DNA from: Salinispirillum marinum
GTDB taxonomy: Bacteria; Pseudomonadota; Gammaproteobacteria; Pseudomonadales; Natronospirillaceae
Direction: 5' to 3' (one strand)
NCBI RefSeq assembly: GCF_042651565.1
Contig: NZ_JBHSDF010000003.1
Length of the DNA: 64,000 bases
Shown here: positions 43,163 to 52,511 of the stretch, one piece after another
Position numbering within the stretch: the first letter of the stretch is position 1
How the letters are laid out: each line of letters begins with the position of its first letter
Notes under the pieces: model-generated
What the model saw: only the letters and a program-made list of their open reading frames with translations
Database searches by the model: none
What the model was told of the DNA's origin: nothing
Translations under genes and position numbers: made by a program

Positions 43163-44301
43163 CCGCCTATAAACCCGCCCGCAACATCATTGTAAAACCA
43201 CCAACCGCGCTCGGTTAAGGCGTGCCGCTCGGTATGCATCATGCCTTTTTGTTGCCACTGGCTTAGTGTGGGTTCGAGGTCGCTAAGAGGCAGGCCGGTG
43301 CGTTCGTTGAACAGATGAGGCGGTGTACCGTTTTTCAGGCGCAATGCATTCAACATGTACTCGAATGGGAGGTCTGCGGTAGCGACGGTATGCACTTTAC
43401 GGCCAAAGTCGATGGCGTTTTGGTAGCGTTCGGGCATGCGGGTCCGCTGGGTGCGTAGGATGCCGTCAGGGGTGGTGATCTTGCCATGCGCCCCTGCCCC
43501 AATGCCCAGATAGTCGCCAAAGGTCCAATAGGTTTGGTTGTGGCGGCAGTCGTGGCCCGGTTTCGCGTAGGCGGAAATTTCGTACTGTGCATAACCACGG
43601 GCGGCCAATAAGGCTTGGCCTTCAAGCTCGATGGTTTCTAGCACGTCATCGCTAGGCAGGGTCGGCTGTTGGCGATAGAAAACGGTATTGGGCTCAATGG
43701 TCAGTTGGTACCAAGACAGATGGCCGGGGTCGAGCACTAGGGCTTTGTTAAGGTCATCCAAGGCTCCCGCTGGGGTTTGCTTGGGCAGGCCGTGCATTAG
43801 GTCGATGTTGATGCGTTGAACGTTGAGCTGTTGCAGTAAGTCCCAAGCACGATAGACGTCATCGCCGTTATGAATGCGCCCAAGGGCCTTAAGGGCCTGA
43901 TCATCAAACGACTGTACCCCCAGCGAAAAGCGATTCACGCCTGCGGCCACGTAGTCGGCAAAATACTGGCGTTCAACGGTGCCGGGGTTGGCTTCCAGGG
44001 TGATTTCGACGTCCTCAGCCAGTTGACCGCTGGCGCGCAAAACATCCAGAAAGCGCGTCAGTTCCCGGCCACTGATCAGGCTTGGCGTGCCGCCACCAAA
44101 AAACACACTGCTGATGCGGCGTTCAGGCACGCGGGCCAGTTCATCTTGCAAATCGACGATCAACTGGCTGACATAAGCGGTTTCGGGGAGCTGGCCTTGA
44201 TGGGTGTGGGAGTTGAAGTCGCAGTAGGGACATTTACGTACACACCATGGAAAATGCACATACAAGCCAAGCGGAATACGCTCGGGGTTCAGAGCATTCA
44301 T
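43159..44301 (-). CDS. hemW: Heme chaperone HemW (radical SAM)
   Basis: 380 residues from ATG 44301, which overlaps the rdgB stop (ATGA); longer frames upstream lie inside rdgB. The radical SAM cluster motif is CVRKCPYCDFNSHTH near residue 18-32. GGGTPSLI, EANPGT and FSLGVQSFDDQALKALGR follow, and the HemW C-terminal domain ends the protein. The CxxxCxxC motif lacks the extra residues that mark the true coproporphyrinogen dehydrogenase HemN, which supports HemW. It is a heme-binding chaperone. Confidence 0.93.
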   Translation of the reverse strand: MNALNPERIPLGLYVHFPWCVRKCPYCDFNSHTHQGQLPETAYVSQLIVDLQDELARVPERRISSVFFGGGTPSLISGRELTRFLDVLRASGQLAEDVEITLEANPGTVERQYFADYVAAGVNRFSLGVQSFDDQALKALGRIHNGDDVYRAWDLLQQLNVQRINIDLMHGLPKQTPAGALDDLNKALVLDPGHLSWYQLTIEPNTVFYRQQPTLPSDDVLETIELEGQALLAARGYAQYEISAYAKPGHDCRHNQTYWTFGDYLGIGAGAHGKITTPDGILRTQRTRMPERYQNAIDFGRKVHTVATADLPFEYMLNALRLKNGTPPHLFNERTGLPLSDLEPTLSQWQQKGMMHTERHALTERGWWFYNDVAGGFIGG

Positions 44302-44906
44302 GCGGGTGGCAACCAGCGCTGTATCTGCTGTTGCAGTTGCGCCGTGGCTTGGCCGCGATGGCTGATTTGATATTTCAGGGTTTTGGGCAGCTCGGCCGCA
44401 CTGCATTGGTGGTCTGGCACGTAAAAAATCGGGTCGTAACCAAAGCCGCCGTCACCTTGTGGGGCTGTTAAAATGCGCCCTTCCCAAACGCCCTGACAAA
44501 TCAACGGTCGTGGGTCGTTGGCGTGGCGCATTAAGGCCAGTACACAAACGAAGCGCGCGGTGCGGTGGGCATCGGCTACGCCGTTTAATTCTTGCAGTAC
44601 TTTGGCGATGTGCCCGGCGTTATCCCCATGCGTACCGCTGTACCGGGCGGAATAGATGCCCGGTGCGCCATTCAGGTGATCAACTTCTAAGCCGGAGTCA
44701 TCCGCCAGCGCCGGGAGGCCGGTAAGTGCGGCGGCATGACGGGCCTTCAAAATGGCGTTTTCGATGAAGGTCAGGCCGGTTTCATCGGCGTCTTCAACAT
44801 TAAATGCACTTTGCGGTTTCACCTCTACTTGCAGGGTGGCAAGGAGGTCTTTGAATTCGGCGAGTTTACCGGCGTTACCACTGGCGAGTACAAGGCTGCG
44901 GGTCAT
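44298..44906 (-). CDS. rdgB: XTP/dITP diphosphatase RdgB
   Basis: 202 residues, the usual length. Motifs: LASGNAGKLAEFKDLL at the N-terminus, DADETGLTFIENAILKARHAA, ALADDSGLEVDHLNGAPGIYSARY, GGFGYDPIFYVPD, and SHRGQA near the C-terminus. It removes non-canonical purine nucleotides (dITP, XTP) from the pool. It is between DUF4426 and hemW in a tightly packed operon, with one-base overlap upstream. Confidence 0.96.
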   Translation of the reverse strand: MTRSLVLASGNAGKLAEFKDLLATLQVEVKPQSAFNVEDADETGLTFIENAILKARHAAALTGLPALADDSGLEVDHLNGAPGIYSARYSGTHGDNAGHIAKVLQELNGVADAHRTARFVCVLALMRHANDPRPLICQGVWEGRILTAPQGDGGFGYDPIFYVPDHQCSAAELPKTLKYQISHRGQATAQLQQQIQRWLPPA

Positions 44907-45367
44907 TAGGGGCGATCCTCGCGGTAGATGGTTTGGTCAAAATTCAGCTCGATAGCCCGAGTTTCGCCGCCAGGTAAATAATTCAGACGAAAGCGCAAGC
45001 GCTCACGATGGGTAAAACGAAACACGGCGATGTGGTAAATGGCTTGACCTTCGGTGATGGTGCGAAATTCTAATGTCGTCGGCTGGCCCAGTAGATTAAG
45101 CACTTGACCGCTTAATTGGGCCGGATGCGGTTTGGCAGGGGATTCGCGGCTGTCCAGAATAGAGATGTTCACAAAGGCTTGGGTGTTGGAGCGCGTAATG
45201 CCATTGCGCGCGGCAATTTCAGCGCTTAACGCCGTGGTGGGCAACACCATGTAATGCGCTTCCCACGGGGCGGACACAATACGCTGACCACCCGATGCCA
45301 CGGCGGTATTGGAAAGCAGACCCAAGATAAACGCACCAAGCGTTACACGAACGATGCGCTGAATCAT
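44906..45367 (-). CDS. DUF4426 periplasmic protein
   Basis: 153 residues with a signal peptide (MIQRIVRVTLGAFILGLLS, cleaved near AVASG). The rest is beta-rich: WEAHYMVLPTTALSAEIAA, SQTQAFVNIS-like NTQAFVNISILD, and a terminal strand LRFRLNYLPGGETRAIELN. It matches DUF4426 by length and by position next to metW and rdgB, the same order as in Pseudomonas. The function is unknown. It overlaps metW by four bases. Confidence 0.82.
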   Translation of the reverse strand: MIQRIVRVTLGAFILGLLSNTAVASGGQRIVSAPWEAHYMVLPTTALSAEIAARNGITRSNTQAFVNISILDSRESPAKPHPAQLSGQVLNLLGQPTTLEFRTITEGQAIYHIAVFRFTHRERLRFRLNYLPGGETRAIELNFDQTIYREDRP

Positions 45368-45960
45368 GCCTTACTCCCCAGATGGTAAATGGCAATTTCC
45401 CCCAACAAATGAGGCCACAGGTTGATGTAGCGCCGCGAGCGGTGCTGGCTGTCGACCACGGTGCGGCGTTTTATGTGAACGTTTTGTTCGCGGCATAAAT
45501 CCTCAAAGTCGCGCAACGTACACATATGAATGTTGGGCGTGTCGTACCAGCCGTAGGGCAGTAATTTCGACATCGGCATACGGCCTAAAAAGGTTAAATA
45601 GCGCCGTGCGTTCCAGAATCCAAAGTTGGGAATGGTCACGATGGCCTCGTTCCCGATGCGCAGCATTTCGGCCAGCGTCAGGTGCGGGGCTTTCATCTGC
45701 TGTAACGACTGCGACATCACCACAATGTCAAAGCTCTGGTCCAGAAAGTTACCCAGACCCGTATCGAGGTCTTTCTGCACCACAGGCACGCCGCGCTCGA
45801 TGCATTCTTGAATACGGTCGGTTTCAATTTCCACCCCCAGCCCACTAGCGTGGCGTTGATCGCGCAGGTGCGCCAGCAATTCGCCGCTGCCACAGCCTAA
45901 GTCGAGGACGCGCGCTCCGTCTGGAATCCAGTCGGCAATAAGCTCTAAATCAACGCGCAT
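45364..45960 (-). CDS. metW: Methionine biosynthesis protein MetW
   Basis: 198 residues from ATG 45960. A SAM-dependent methyltransferase fold: RVDLELIADWIPDGARVLDL, with motif I VLDLGCGSGELLAHL, and FDIVVMSQSLQQMKAPHLTL. The segment TIPNFGFWNARRYLTFLGRMP is distinctive of MetW. MetW activates MetX acyltransferase in gammaproteobacteria. The start overlaps the metX stop by 11 bases, so the two proteins are made together. Confidence 0.94.
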   Translation of the reverse strand: MRVDLELIADWIPDGARVLDLGCGSGELLAHLRDQRHASGLGVEIETDRIQECIERGVPVVQKDLDTGLGNFLDQSFDIVVMSQSLQQMKAPHLTLAEMLRIGNEAIVTIPNFGFWNARRYLTFLGRMPMSKLLPYGWYDTPNIHMCTLRDFEDLCREQNVHIKRRTVVDSQHRSRRYINLWPHLLGEIAIYHLGSKA

Positions 45961-47113
45961 GGTGGGCCTCCTGCTGAGCAACGTCATGGTTTCGACGCAG
46001 AAAACCGGCTAAGGCATTGACGTACGGCGCAATGGGAAACAAGAAGGCATCGTGCCCTTGTGGTGCGTCGACCTCCAGATAGGTCACGTCTTTTTGCGCA
46101 TGAATCAGTGCGTTGACAATTTCCTCACTGCGTTCCGGGGCGAAGCGCCAATCGGTGGAAAAGGACACCACCAAAAATTTCGCTTTGGCTTGCGCCAGGC
46201 AACGCGCTAGGTCGCCGTCGTGGTCGGCAGCGGGGTCGAAATAATCCAAGGCTTTGGTCATCAACAGGTAGGTATTGGCGTCGAAATTTGCCGAGAACTG
46301 CTCACCTTGGTAGCGCAAGTAGCTTTCTACTTGGAAGTCGGCGTCGTAATCGAAGCTCAAGGTGCCGGAACGCAAATCACGGCCAAACTTGTTGCGCATG
46401 CTTTCGTCCGACAAATAGGTAATGTGGCCCAACATGCGCGCTAACGACAAGCCTTGGCGTGGGTAGGCGTTGTGTTCAATGTAATGACCTTCGTGGAATT
46501 CCGGATCATTGATAATGGCTTGGCGGGCTACTTCGTTGAAGCCGATGTTTTGCGCCGTCAGTTTGGGGGCCGAAGCAATGATGGCACAGGCCCGCACGCG
46601 TTCGGGATAATCAATCGACCAGCGCAACGCCTGCATGCCGCCCAAGCTACCACCCACCACGGCGAGAAACGAAGGAATACCCAAGGCATCCGCCAACCGC
46701 GCCTGACTCTTCACCCAGTCACGTACCGCCATAACGGGAAAATCCGGCCCCCATATCTTCCCCGTTTCCGGATTGATGCTGGTCGGTCCCGTGCTGCCAT
46801 GGCAGCCACCCAGGTTGTTCAGGCTCAATACAAAAAAGCGATTGGTATCGATGGCTTTACCCGGACCGATGCAGTCGTTCCACCAACCGGGCTTGATGTC
46901 AGTTTCGCTGTGGTAGCCAGCGGCATGATGATGACCGCTGAGGGCGTGGCAAATCAGAATGGCATTATCTTTGGCGTCGTTTAACGTGCCGTAGGTTTCG
47001 TACACCAGTTCGTATTGCTCCAACACACGGCCACTGCGCAACGGCAATGGTTCGGTGAAGGTCATGCGTTGCGGGGCAACAATGCCCACGCTGTTGGCCA
47101 GGTTCGGATTCAA
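45950..47113 (-). CDS. metX: Homoserine O-acyltransferase MetX (probably succinyltransferase)
   Basis: 387 residues. Alpha/beta hydrolase fold: HALSGHHHAAGYH near residue 56, NNLGGCHGSTGPTSINPETG, the nucleophile elbow VVGGSLGGMQALRW, the acid in VVSFSTDWRFAPERS and the His in APQGHDAFLF. It acylates homoserine in the first step of methionine synthesis. MetX proteins paired with MetW in Pseudomonas-like bacteria use succinyl-CoA, so I favour succinyltransferase, but acetyl-CoA cannot be excluded from the motifs. Confidence 0.93.
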   Translation of the reverse strand: MNPNLANSVGIVAPQRMTFTEPLPLRSGRVLEQYELVYETYGTLNDAKDNAILICHALSGHHHAAGYHSETDIKPGWWNDCIGPGKAIDTNRFFVLSLNNLGGCHGSTGPTSINPETGKIWGPDFPVMAVRDWVKSQARLADALGIPSFLAVVGGSLGGMQALRWSIDYPERVRACAIIASAPKLTAQNIGFNEVARQAIINDPEFHEGHYIEHNAYPRQGLSLARMLGHITYLSDESMRNKFGRDLRSGTLSFDYDADFQVESYLRYQGEQFSANFDANTYLLMTKALDYFDPAADHDGDLARCLAQAKAKFLVVSFSTDWRFAPERSEEIVNALIHAQKDVTYLEVDAPQGHDAFLFPIAPYVNALAGFLRRNHDVAQQEAHHAR

Positions 47114-47167
47114 AGTGTGTTCGCTTCAATAAAAGGTGAATCGAGATCGGTCAGGTTACATGGGGGC

Positions 47168-47752
47168 TTAAAGCCCCACAAACAAGACCCGTACATTACC
47201 AACGGTGCTGGTGGCGACCCCGGTCAGCAGCATTTTGATGATGTACAGCGTCATAAAGGCCAGAATGTAACTCAAATCCAGCACACCCACTTGCAGGTTC
47301 AGTTTGCGAAATGGCGCAACGAACGGTTCGATCATTTGGCTCAGGAACGCGAGCATGGGGTTATAGCCGCCCGCAATCCAGCTACCGATAGCCACAATGA
47401 TCATCGACCAGCGCAGCACTTCCAATACAATCCCCAACATGGCAAAAACCGCCCCGATCAACAGCGGGCTTAACAGTTGCGCGGGATTATTGCCATAGAC
47501 CACGGCCAGCAGTACCGCCCCCAGCAGGAACTGCATAAACCAGATCACCACCAAGCCGGACATATCGTAGCCCGCGATGCCGGGGATAAATCGACGAATC
47601 GGCCCCATGAAGGGTTGTGAAATCTTGATCGCGGTGTCGGCAATGGGGTTGCGATAATCCGGCCGACTGAACTGGGCGAGAAAACGGGCTGATGTAGCAA
47701 TCAACACAATGGAAAAGGCCGTCTTCAGGATCAACACTAAAATTTCTGCCAT
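47168..47752 (-). CDS. yggT: YggT family membrane protein
   Basis: 194 residues with two YggT repeats, each a pair of membrane segments. The first holds LLVLILKTAFSIVLIA-type hydrophobic sequence followed by SQPFMGPIRRFIPG; the second has LIGAVFAMLGIVLEVLRWS and SQMIEPFVAPFRKLNLQVG, with the (I/M)xPxxxPxR signature twice. The role is not well defined; links to osmotic stress and cell division have been suggested. It follows proC by nine bases. Confidence 0.9.
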   Translation of the reverse strand: MAEILVLILKTAFSIVLIATSARFLAQFSRPDYRNPIADTAIKISQPFMGPIRRFIPGIAGYDMSGLVVIWFMQFLLGAVLLAVVYGNNPAQLLSPLLIGAVFAMLGIVLEVLRWSMIIVAIGSWIAGGYNPMLAFLSQMIEPFVAPFRKLNLQVGVLDLSYILAFMTLYIIKMLLTGVATSTVGNVRVLFVGL

Positions 47753-47761
47753 GAGGCACTC

Positions 47762-48610
47762 CTATACGTCTCGATGGGCGAGTTGCGCCGCTAATTCTTC
47801 ACTGCGGCCAATACAGGCCGCAACCGCATGTTCTACTAAGGTGTCTATACCTTCACGTTCGAAGGATAAAATGGCTTGTTCGGTCGTGCCTTTCGGCGAC
47901 GTCACTTTTTGGCGCAACTGGGTTGGATGGTCGTGCGTTTCCGTCATCATACGTGCTGCGCCCAGCGCCGTATAGGTCGCCAGCTCATGTGCCTGGGCGG
48001 AACTTAGCCCGCGCGCTTCACCGGCTTTCATTAGGGCCTCTACGAAGCGGAAAAAATAAGCGGGGGCACTGCCCGCTAAGGCGGTGACCGTGTGCATCGC
48101 CTGTTCCTCGTCTACCCAAAGGGTTCGTCCGACCGCGGCAAACATTTGGTCAACCAGCGCTTTCTGTGCGTTAGCTGTTTGGGCATTAGCGTACAGGCCA
48201 CTCATGCCAGCTCCCACCAAGGCTGGCGTATTTGGCATGCAGCGCACAACGGCCAGATTCCCACCCAGCCAATGCGCGATGTCTTGCGCCGAAATGCCAG
48301 CGGCCACGGAAACGATCAAGGGCTTTTTGGCCTGTACCTTGGCGGCCAGCGCGATACAGGTGTCTTGCATCATCTGCGGTTTGACCGCCAGTACGAGCAC
48401 ATCCGCGTATTGCACCGCCTGCGCATTGTCGTTGATCACCCGTATGCCGTAGGCTTCAGTAGCACGTGCAGCACTTTCCGGGCTGCGTGTCGTACCCAAT
48501 AGCTGCTCAGGCTGAAAACCATGGCGACACATTCCGGCAATGATGGCTCCGGCCATATTACCGACACCGATAAAGCTGATGTGCGTGGAGCTGTTATATT
48601 CAGTGTTCAT
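47762..48610 (-). CDS. proC: Pyrroline-5-carboxylate reductase
   Basis: 282 residues. The Rossmann motif is ISFIGVGNMAGAIIAGM. LAVKPQMMQDTC, CMPNTPALVGAGMSGLYAN and ALAGSAPAYFFRFVEALMKAG follow, then the C-terminal dimer domain ending in LRQKVTSPKGTTEQAI, the ProC signature. It makes proline from pyrroline-5-carboxylate with NADPH. The start overlaps the yggS stop by four bases. Confidence 0.96.
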   Translation of the reverse strand: MNTEYNSSTHISFIGVGNMAGAIIAGMCRHGFQPEQLLGTTRSPESAARATEAYGIRVINDNAQAVQYADVLVLAVKPQMMQDTCIALAAKVQAKKPLIVSVAAGISAQDIAHWLGGNLAVVRCMPNTPALVGAGMSGLYANAQTANAQKALVDQMFAAVGRTLWVDEEQAMHTVTALAGSAPAYFFRFVEALMKAGEARGLSSAQAHELATYTALGAARMMTETHDHPTQLRQKVTSPKGTTEQAILSFEREGIDTLVEHAVAACIGRSEELAAQLAHRDV

Positions 48611-49308
48611 GCTAAATTTCCTTTGCGTTCACGGTGGCCAAATATGCCGCGCCCGATGCGCACACAGGTGCTGCCGTGTTGAATGGCCAGCGCCATGTCG
48701 TCACTCATACCCATTGACAGCGTATCCATGTCAGGATGAAGGCTTTGTAGTGCCTTAAACGCTTGTTGCATCTGAGCAAATTGGGCGCTCAATGCGGTGT
48801 CGTCTAAATCCAACGCCGGTACCGTCATTAAACCACGCAGTGTCAAGTTGGGCAGTTGTGCTACCTGTTGTGCGAGTGGCGCTAATTCGTCAATAGATAC
48901 CCCGGATTTGGCCGGGTCAGCACTGATGTTCACTTGTAAGCAAACTTGCAATGGCGGTAAGTGGCTTGGCCGTTGATCATTGAGACGTTGGGCAATTTTT
49001 TCCCGGTCCACGGTATGCACCCAATGAAAATGTTCGGCCACCGGACGGGTTTTGTTCGACTGCAAGGGGCCAATAAAATGCCAAATAGCCGGCAAATCAT
49101 CCAATTCTGCTATTTTCTCAACGCCTTCCTGCACATAATTCTCGCCGAACTCACGCGCCCCGGCAGCCCACGCCGCACGCACATCGTCGGCGGGAAAGGT
49201 TTTGCTGACCGCCAGCACGGTTACCTCATTGGGTAAACGCCCTGCTTGTTTTGCCGTAGTGTCGACCTTTTCACGGATATTTTGCCAGCGCTCTGCTATG
49301 TTACTCAT
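48607..49308 (-). CDS. yggS: Pyridoxal phosphate homeostasis protein YggS
   Basis: 233 residues from ATG 49308; the frame is open upstream to 49449 but without family similarity and into the pilT promoter side. TVLAVSKTFPADDVRAAW has the lysine that binds PLP, and FGENYVQEGVEKI, WHFIGPLQSNKTRPVAE, LRGLMTVPA and LSMGMSDDMALAIQHGST follow. It is a PLP-binding alanine racemase-like barrel without known catalysis. First gene of the yggS-proC-yggT unit, divergent from pilT. Confidence 0.95.
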   Translation of the reverse strand: MSNIAERWQNIREKVDTTAKQAGRLPNEVTVLAVSKTFPADDVRAAWAAGAREFGENYVQEGVEKIAELDDLPAIWHFIGPLQSNKTRPVAEHFHWVHTVDREKIAQRLNDQRPSHLPPLQVCLQVNISADPAKSGVSIDELAPLAQQVAQLPNLTLRGLMTVPALDLDDTALSAQFAQMQQAFKALQSLHPDMDTLSMGMSDDMALAIQHGSTCVRIGRGIFGHRERKGNLA

Positions 49309-49439
49309 ACCTTGCTGCCTGAATACGGAAGGCCGTATTCTAGCCTTGTCCGGTCGTTGGCAAAACCGTTGATCCAGTAAATCAGCGATCTTGCGCGCCA
49401 AGAACCCGGAAAAACAGTGCGCCGGAGAAGTATTGCTCT

Positions 49440-49471
49440 TAGACACCAATGCTTCTAGACACCATTGCTCC
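49440..49471. repeat. 16-base imperfect tandem repeat upstream of pilT
   Basis: TAGACACCAATGCTTC at 49440-49455 is followed directly by TAGACACCATTGCTCC at 49456-49471, with 14 of 16 positions the same. It ends just before the pilT ribosome binding site (AGAGGA at 49473-49478), so it lies in the leader or promoter of pilT. Confidence 0.7.
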
Positions 49472-49482
49472 AGAGGATGAAC

Positions 49483-50517
49483 ATGGATATTACCGAACTC
49501 CTAGCCTTCAGTGCGAAACAGAATGCATCTGACCTGCACTTGTCAGCCGACCTACCGCCGATGATTCGGGTAGACGGCGATGTACGCCGGATCAACGTAC
49601 CCGCGATGAACAACAAGCAGGTCCATGGGTTGATCTACGACATCATGAACGACAAACAACGTAAGGATTTCGAAGAGTTTCTGGAAACCGACTTTTCCTT
49701 TGAAGTGCCCGGCGTCGCCCGTTTCCGGGTCAATGCCTTTAACCACAACCGGGGTTGCGGTGCCGTGTTTCGTACCATCCCGTCCAAGGTGTTGACCATG
49801 GAAGATCTGGGCATGGGCGATGTGTTCAAGGACATCGCCGGCGTGCCGCGTGGTTTGGTTTTGGTTACCGGCCCGACCGGCTCGGGTAAGTCCACCACCT
49901 TGGCGGCGATGATCAATTTCTTGAATGAAACACGCTATCAGCATGTCTTAACGGTGGAAGATCCCATCGAATTCGTGCATGAAAGCAAGCGCTGCCTGAT
50001 CAACCAGCGCGAAGTGGGGCGCGACACCAAAGGTTTTACCGCGGCCTTGCGCTCGGCCTTGCGCGAAGACCCCGACATCATTCTCGTCGGCGAAATGCGT
50101 GACATTGAAACCATTCGCCTGGCGCTGACCGCCGCCGAAACCGGCCATGTGGTGTTTGGAACGTTGCACACCACTTCCGCCGCGAAAACCATCGACCGGA
50201 TCATTGACGTATTCCCCGCCGAAGAAAAGTCCATGGTACGCTCCATGTTGTCGGAATCGTTGCAAGCTGTCATTTCACAAACGTTGTTGAAACGTAAAGG
50301 CGGTGGGCGCGTGGCGGCACATGAAATCATGCGCGGGACTTCGGCCATTCGTAACCTCATCCGGGAAGACAAAGTGGCGCAAATGTACAGCTCCATCCAG
50401 ACGGGCGCGGCACAGGGCATGATTACCATGGACCAATCGTTACGCAATTTGGTGGACAAAGGGGTTATCGCCACGGAAGAAGCGCGCAGCAAAGCGAAGG
50501 CCCCGGAAAACTTTTAA
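49483..50517 (+). CDS. pilT: Type IV pilus retraction ATPase PilT
   Basis: 344 residues from ATG 49483 (AGAGGA upstream), the same length as P. aeruginosa PilT. An N-terminal PAS-like domain (MDITELLAFSAKQNASDLHL) precedes the RecA-like motor: Walker A GPTGSGKST near 131, Asp box with ILTVEDP-type VEDPIEFVHE, Walker B DIILVGEMRDIET, His box TGHVVFGTLHT, and the AIRNLIRE motif near 285 that is needed for retraction. It disassembles pili at the inner membrane. With the Pil-Chp genes it shows the cell has twitching pili; the assembly genes are not in the window. Confidence 0.97.
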   Translation: MDITELLAFSAKQNASDLHLSADLPPMIRVDGDVRRINVPAMNNKQVHGLIYDIMNDKQRKDFEEFLETDFSFEVPGVARFRVNAFNHNRGCGAVFRTIPSKVLTMEDLGMGDVFKDIAGVPRGLVLVTGPTGSGKSTTLAAMINFLNETRYQHVLTVEDPIEFVHESKRCLINQREVGRDTKGFTAALRSALREDPDIILVGEMRDIETIRLALTAAETGHVVFGTLHTTSAAKTIDRIIDVFPAEEKSMVRSMLSESLQAVISQTLLKRKGGGRVAAHEIMRGTSAIRNLIREDKVAQMYSSIQTGAAQGMITMDQSLRNLVDKGVIATEEARSKAKAPENF

Positions 50518-50571
50518 CGATGATATAAGGCGTTACAGTGACGTCGCACAACAGGCTATTGGGAATAGATT

Positions 50572-51690
50572 ATGGATTTTGAAGCACTGCTCCGCATCAT
50601 GGTTGACAAGGGGGCATCCGACCTCTTTATTACCGCGGGTGTGCCACCCAGCATTAAGGTGAATGGTCGATTAGTGCCGGTCACCAAGAACCCTTTAAGC
50701 CCGGAGCAAACACGGGAAATGGTGTTCTCGGTGATGACGGAAAAGCAGCGCCGGGAATTCACCGACACTCAGGAATGCAACTTTGCCATCAGTGCGCGTG
50801 GTATCGGCCGGTTTCGGGTCAGTGCCATGCATCAGCGCAATTTGGCGGCCATGGTGTTGCGGCGTATAGAAGTGAAGATTCCCACCTTTGACGAACTTCG
50901 CCTGCCCGATACGCTCAAAGACCTCGCCATGACCAAGCGCGGTTTGGTCATTTTTGTGGGTGCAACCGGGGCCGGTAAATCGACCTCGCTGGCGGCCATG
51001 ATCGGACATCGCAATCGTCATTCGCGGGGCCATATCATCAGCATTGAGGACCCCATTGAGTTTATCCATCAACACGAAGGCTGTATTGTCACCCAGCGCG
51101 AAGTCGGTATCGACACCGAAAGTTTTGAAATCGCTCTGAAAAACACCCTGCGCCAAGCGCCCGATGTCATTATGATCGGCGAAGTGCGCACCAGTGAAAC
51201 CATGCAATACGCCATCACCTTCGCCGAAACCGGCCACCTCTGTTTAGCGACCTTGCACGCCAACAACGCCAACCAAGCGTTGGACCGTATCATGCATTTT
51301 TTCTCAGCCGAGAAACAACGACAGCTTTGGATGGACCTGTCACTGAACCTGAAAGCCATCGTGGCGCAGCAACTGATCCCCTCGCCCGATGGTAAAGGTC
51401 GGCGTGCGGTGGTGGAAGTATTGGTCAATACACCCTTGGTGTCGGACCTCATTCGTAAAGGTGAAGTACATACACTCAAAGATTTGATGGCAAAGAGTAA
51501 TGATGTGGGCATGCAGACCTTCGATCAGGCCCTGTTCGAATTGTTTTCAGCCGGAGAAATCACCTATGAAGACGCCCTGGCCCATGCCGACTCGGCCAAT
51601 GATTTACGTTTGATGATAAAACTGGCGCAAGAAGCCGACGCCGACCATTTACAAGGTCGGGCGGCAAGACTCAGCATTCAGAAAGACTAA
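50572..51690 (+). CDS. pilU: PilT-dependent retraction ATPase PilU
   Basis: 372 residues. Same architecture as PilT: N-terminal domain (MDFEALLRIMVDKGASDLF), Walker A GATGAGKSTSLA, SIEDPIEFIHQHEG, Walker B DVIMIGEVRTSET, TGHLCLATLHANN. The AIRNLIRE motif of PilT is replaced by LVSDLIRKGEVHTL, as expected of PilU. PilU supports PilT in retraction against load. It is 54 bases downstream of pilT and probably in the same transcript. Confidence 0.95.
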   Translation: MDFEALLRIMVDKGASDLFITAGVPPSIKVNGRLVPVTKNPLSPEQTREMVFSVMTEKQRREFTDTQECNFAISARGIGRFRVSAMHQRNLAAMVLRRIEVKIPTFDELRLPDTLKDLAMTKRGLVIFVGATGAGKSTSLAAMIGHRNRHSRGHIISIEDPIEFIHQHEGCIVTQREVGIDTESFEIALKNTLRQAPDVIMIGEVRTSETMQYAITFAETGHLCLATLHANNANQALDRIMHFFSAEKQRQLWMDLSLNLKAIVAQQLIPSPDGKGRRAVVEVLVNTPLVSDLIRKGEVHTLKDLMAKSNDVGMQTFDQALFELFSAGEITYEDALAHADSANDLRLMIKLAQEADADHLQGRAARLSIQKD

Positions 51691-51705
51691 GAGGAATACG
51701 GCACG

Positions 51706-52188
51706 GTGAGCATCGTAAAAACAGATCAGCAAAGAACCGCCAACAACGGGCGGCGCAAGTCGCCGTGGACAGGGCTTATCGTGCTCGGTGTTTTTGGACT
51801 GGTGTTGGCCAATTCGGCTCAGGCGTTGGGGCTGCGTCAAAATGCTGGAACAGACCTGATTTGGTGGGGCTTGGGTTACCCGAATGTGGGTTACGAATAT
51901 CGTTTGTCCGACCATTGGTCGTTCAGCGGTGACTTAGCCTTCAATGCGTTTGATCTTGAGCAAGGTATCATCTTGAACCCTGCGGCTCGCGTGTACCTGA
52001 CCGGGGCTTTGCGTACCGGCCCGTATTTGGAAGCCGGGGCGCGCCTGCCCACTAACGATGACATACTGACGGAAATTGGCGTTGGTTATGCCTATTGGGT
52101 GGACCGCATTCACCTGACGCCAGCGGCGAAAGTGCGCCATGACGGCTCATGGCAAATTGAACTTTCGACCGGCCTTGGGTGGTATTAA
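51706..52188 (+). CDS. Small secreted, probably outer-membrane beta-barrel protein
   Basis: 160 residues from GTG 51706 with AGAGGAA upstream. A basic N-terminal tail precedes the signal segment GLIVLGVFGLVLANSAQA, with a likely cleavage after AQA near residue 40. The rest alternates polar and hydrophobic residues and ends in an aromatic residue (STGLGWY), like eight-stranded outer-membrane barrels: PNVGYEYRLSDHWSFSGD, RTGPYLEAGARLP, TEIGVGYAYWVDRIHL. I do not recognise a specific family. It follows pilU by 15 bases and may be coexpressed with it. Confidence 0.7.
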   Translation: MSIVKTDQQRTANNGRRKSPWTGLIVLGVFGLVLANSAQALGLRQNAGTDLIWWGLGYPNVGYEYRLSDHWSFSGDLAFNAFDLEQGIILNPAARVYLTGALRTGPYLEAGARLPTNDDILTEIGVGYAYWVDRIHLTPAAKVRHDGSWQIELSTGLGWY

Positions 52189-52511
52189 GTCCTAGGGCGG
52201 TGCATTAACTTCCTGTCATGTGTCAGCATGACATCTTCATGGGCTTTCGGGGCATTCTCCGGCGCTTTACGGCAGGCCGAAAGGCGCGCCTTGAGGCATA
52301 CGCCCTGCGCCCTTGAAATTTCCTACCACCGATAAAATTATCGAAATAAATGTGATCAAAATATGATCAGTCCGTGGTGAAAATCCTTATAAATTATTTT
52401 TCCGACCAATTGCACAACAATATTCTTGAGGTGACTTTATGAAAGAATCTTAATGCATTGATTAATATAGAGTTATTAATTCATGCATTATTTAATCTGG
52501 ATATTCTAATC

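Noticed and set aside
49300..49449. N-terminal extension of yggS
   Set aside because: No similarity to the family before MSNIAERW, and it would occupy the pilT upstream region.
49440..49471. CRISPR repeats
   Set aside because: Two adjoining copies without spacers and no cas genes; no other array-like pattern was found in the window.
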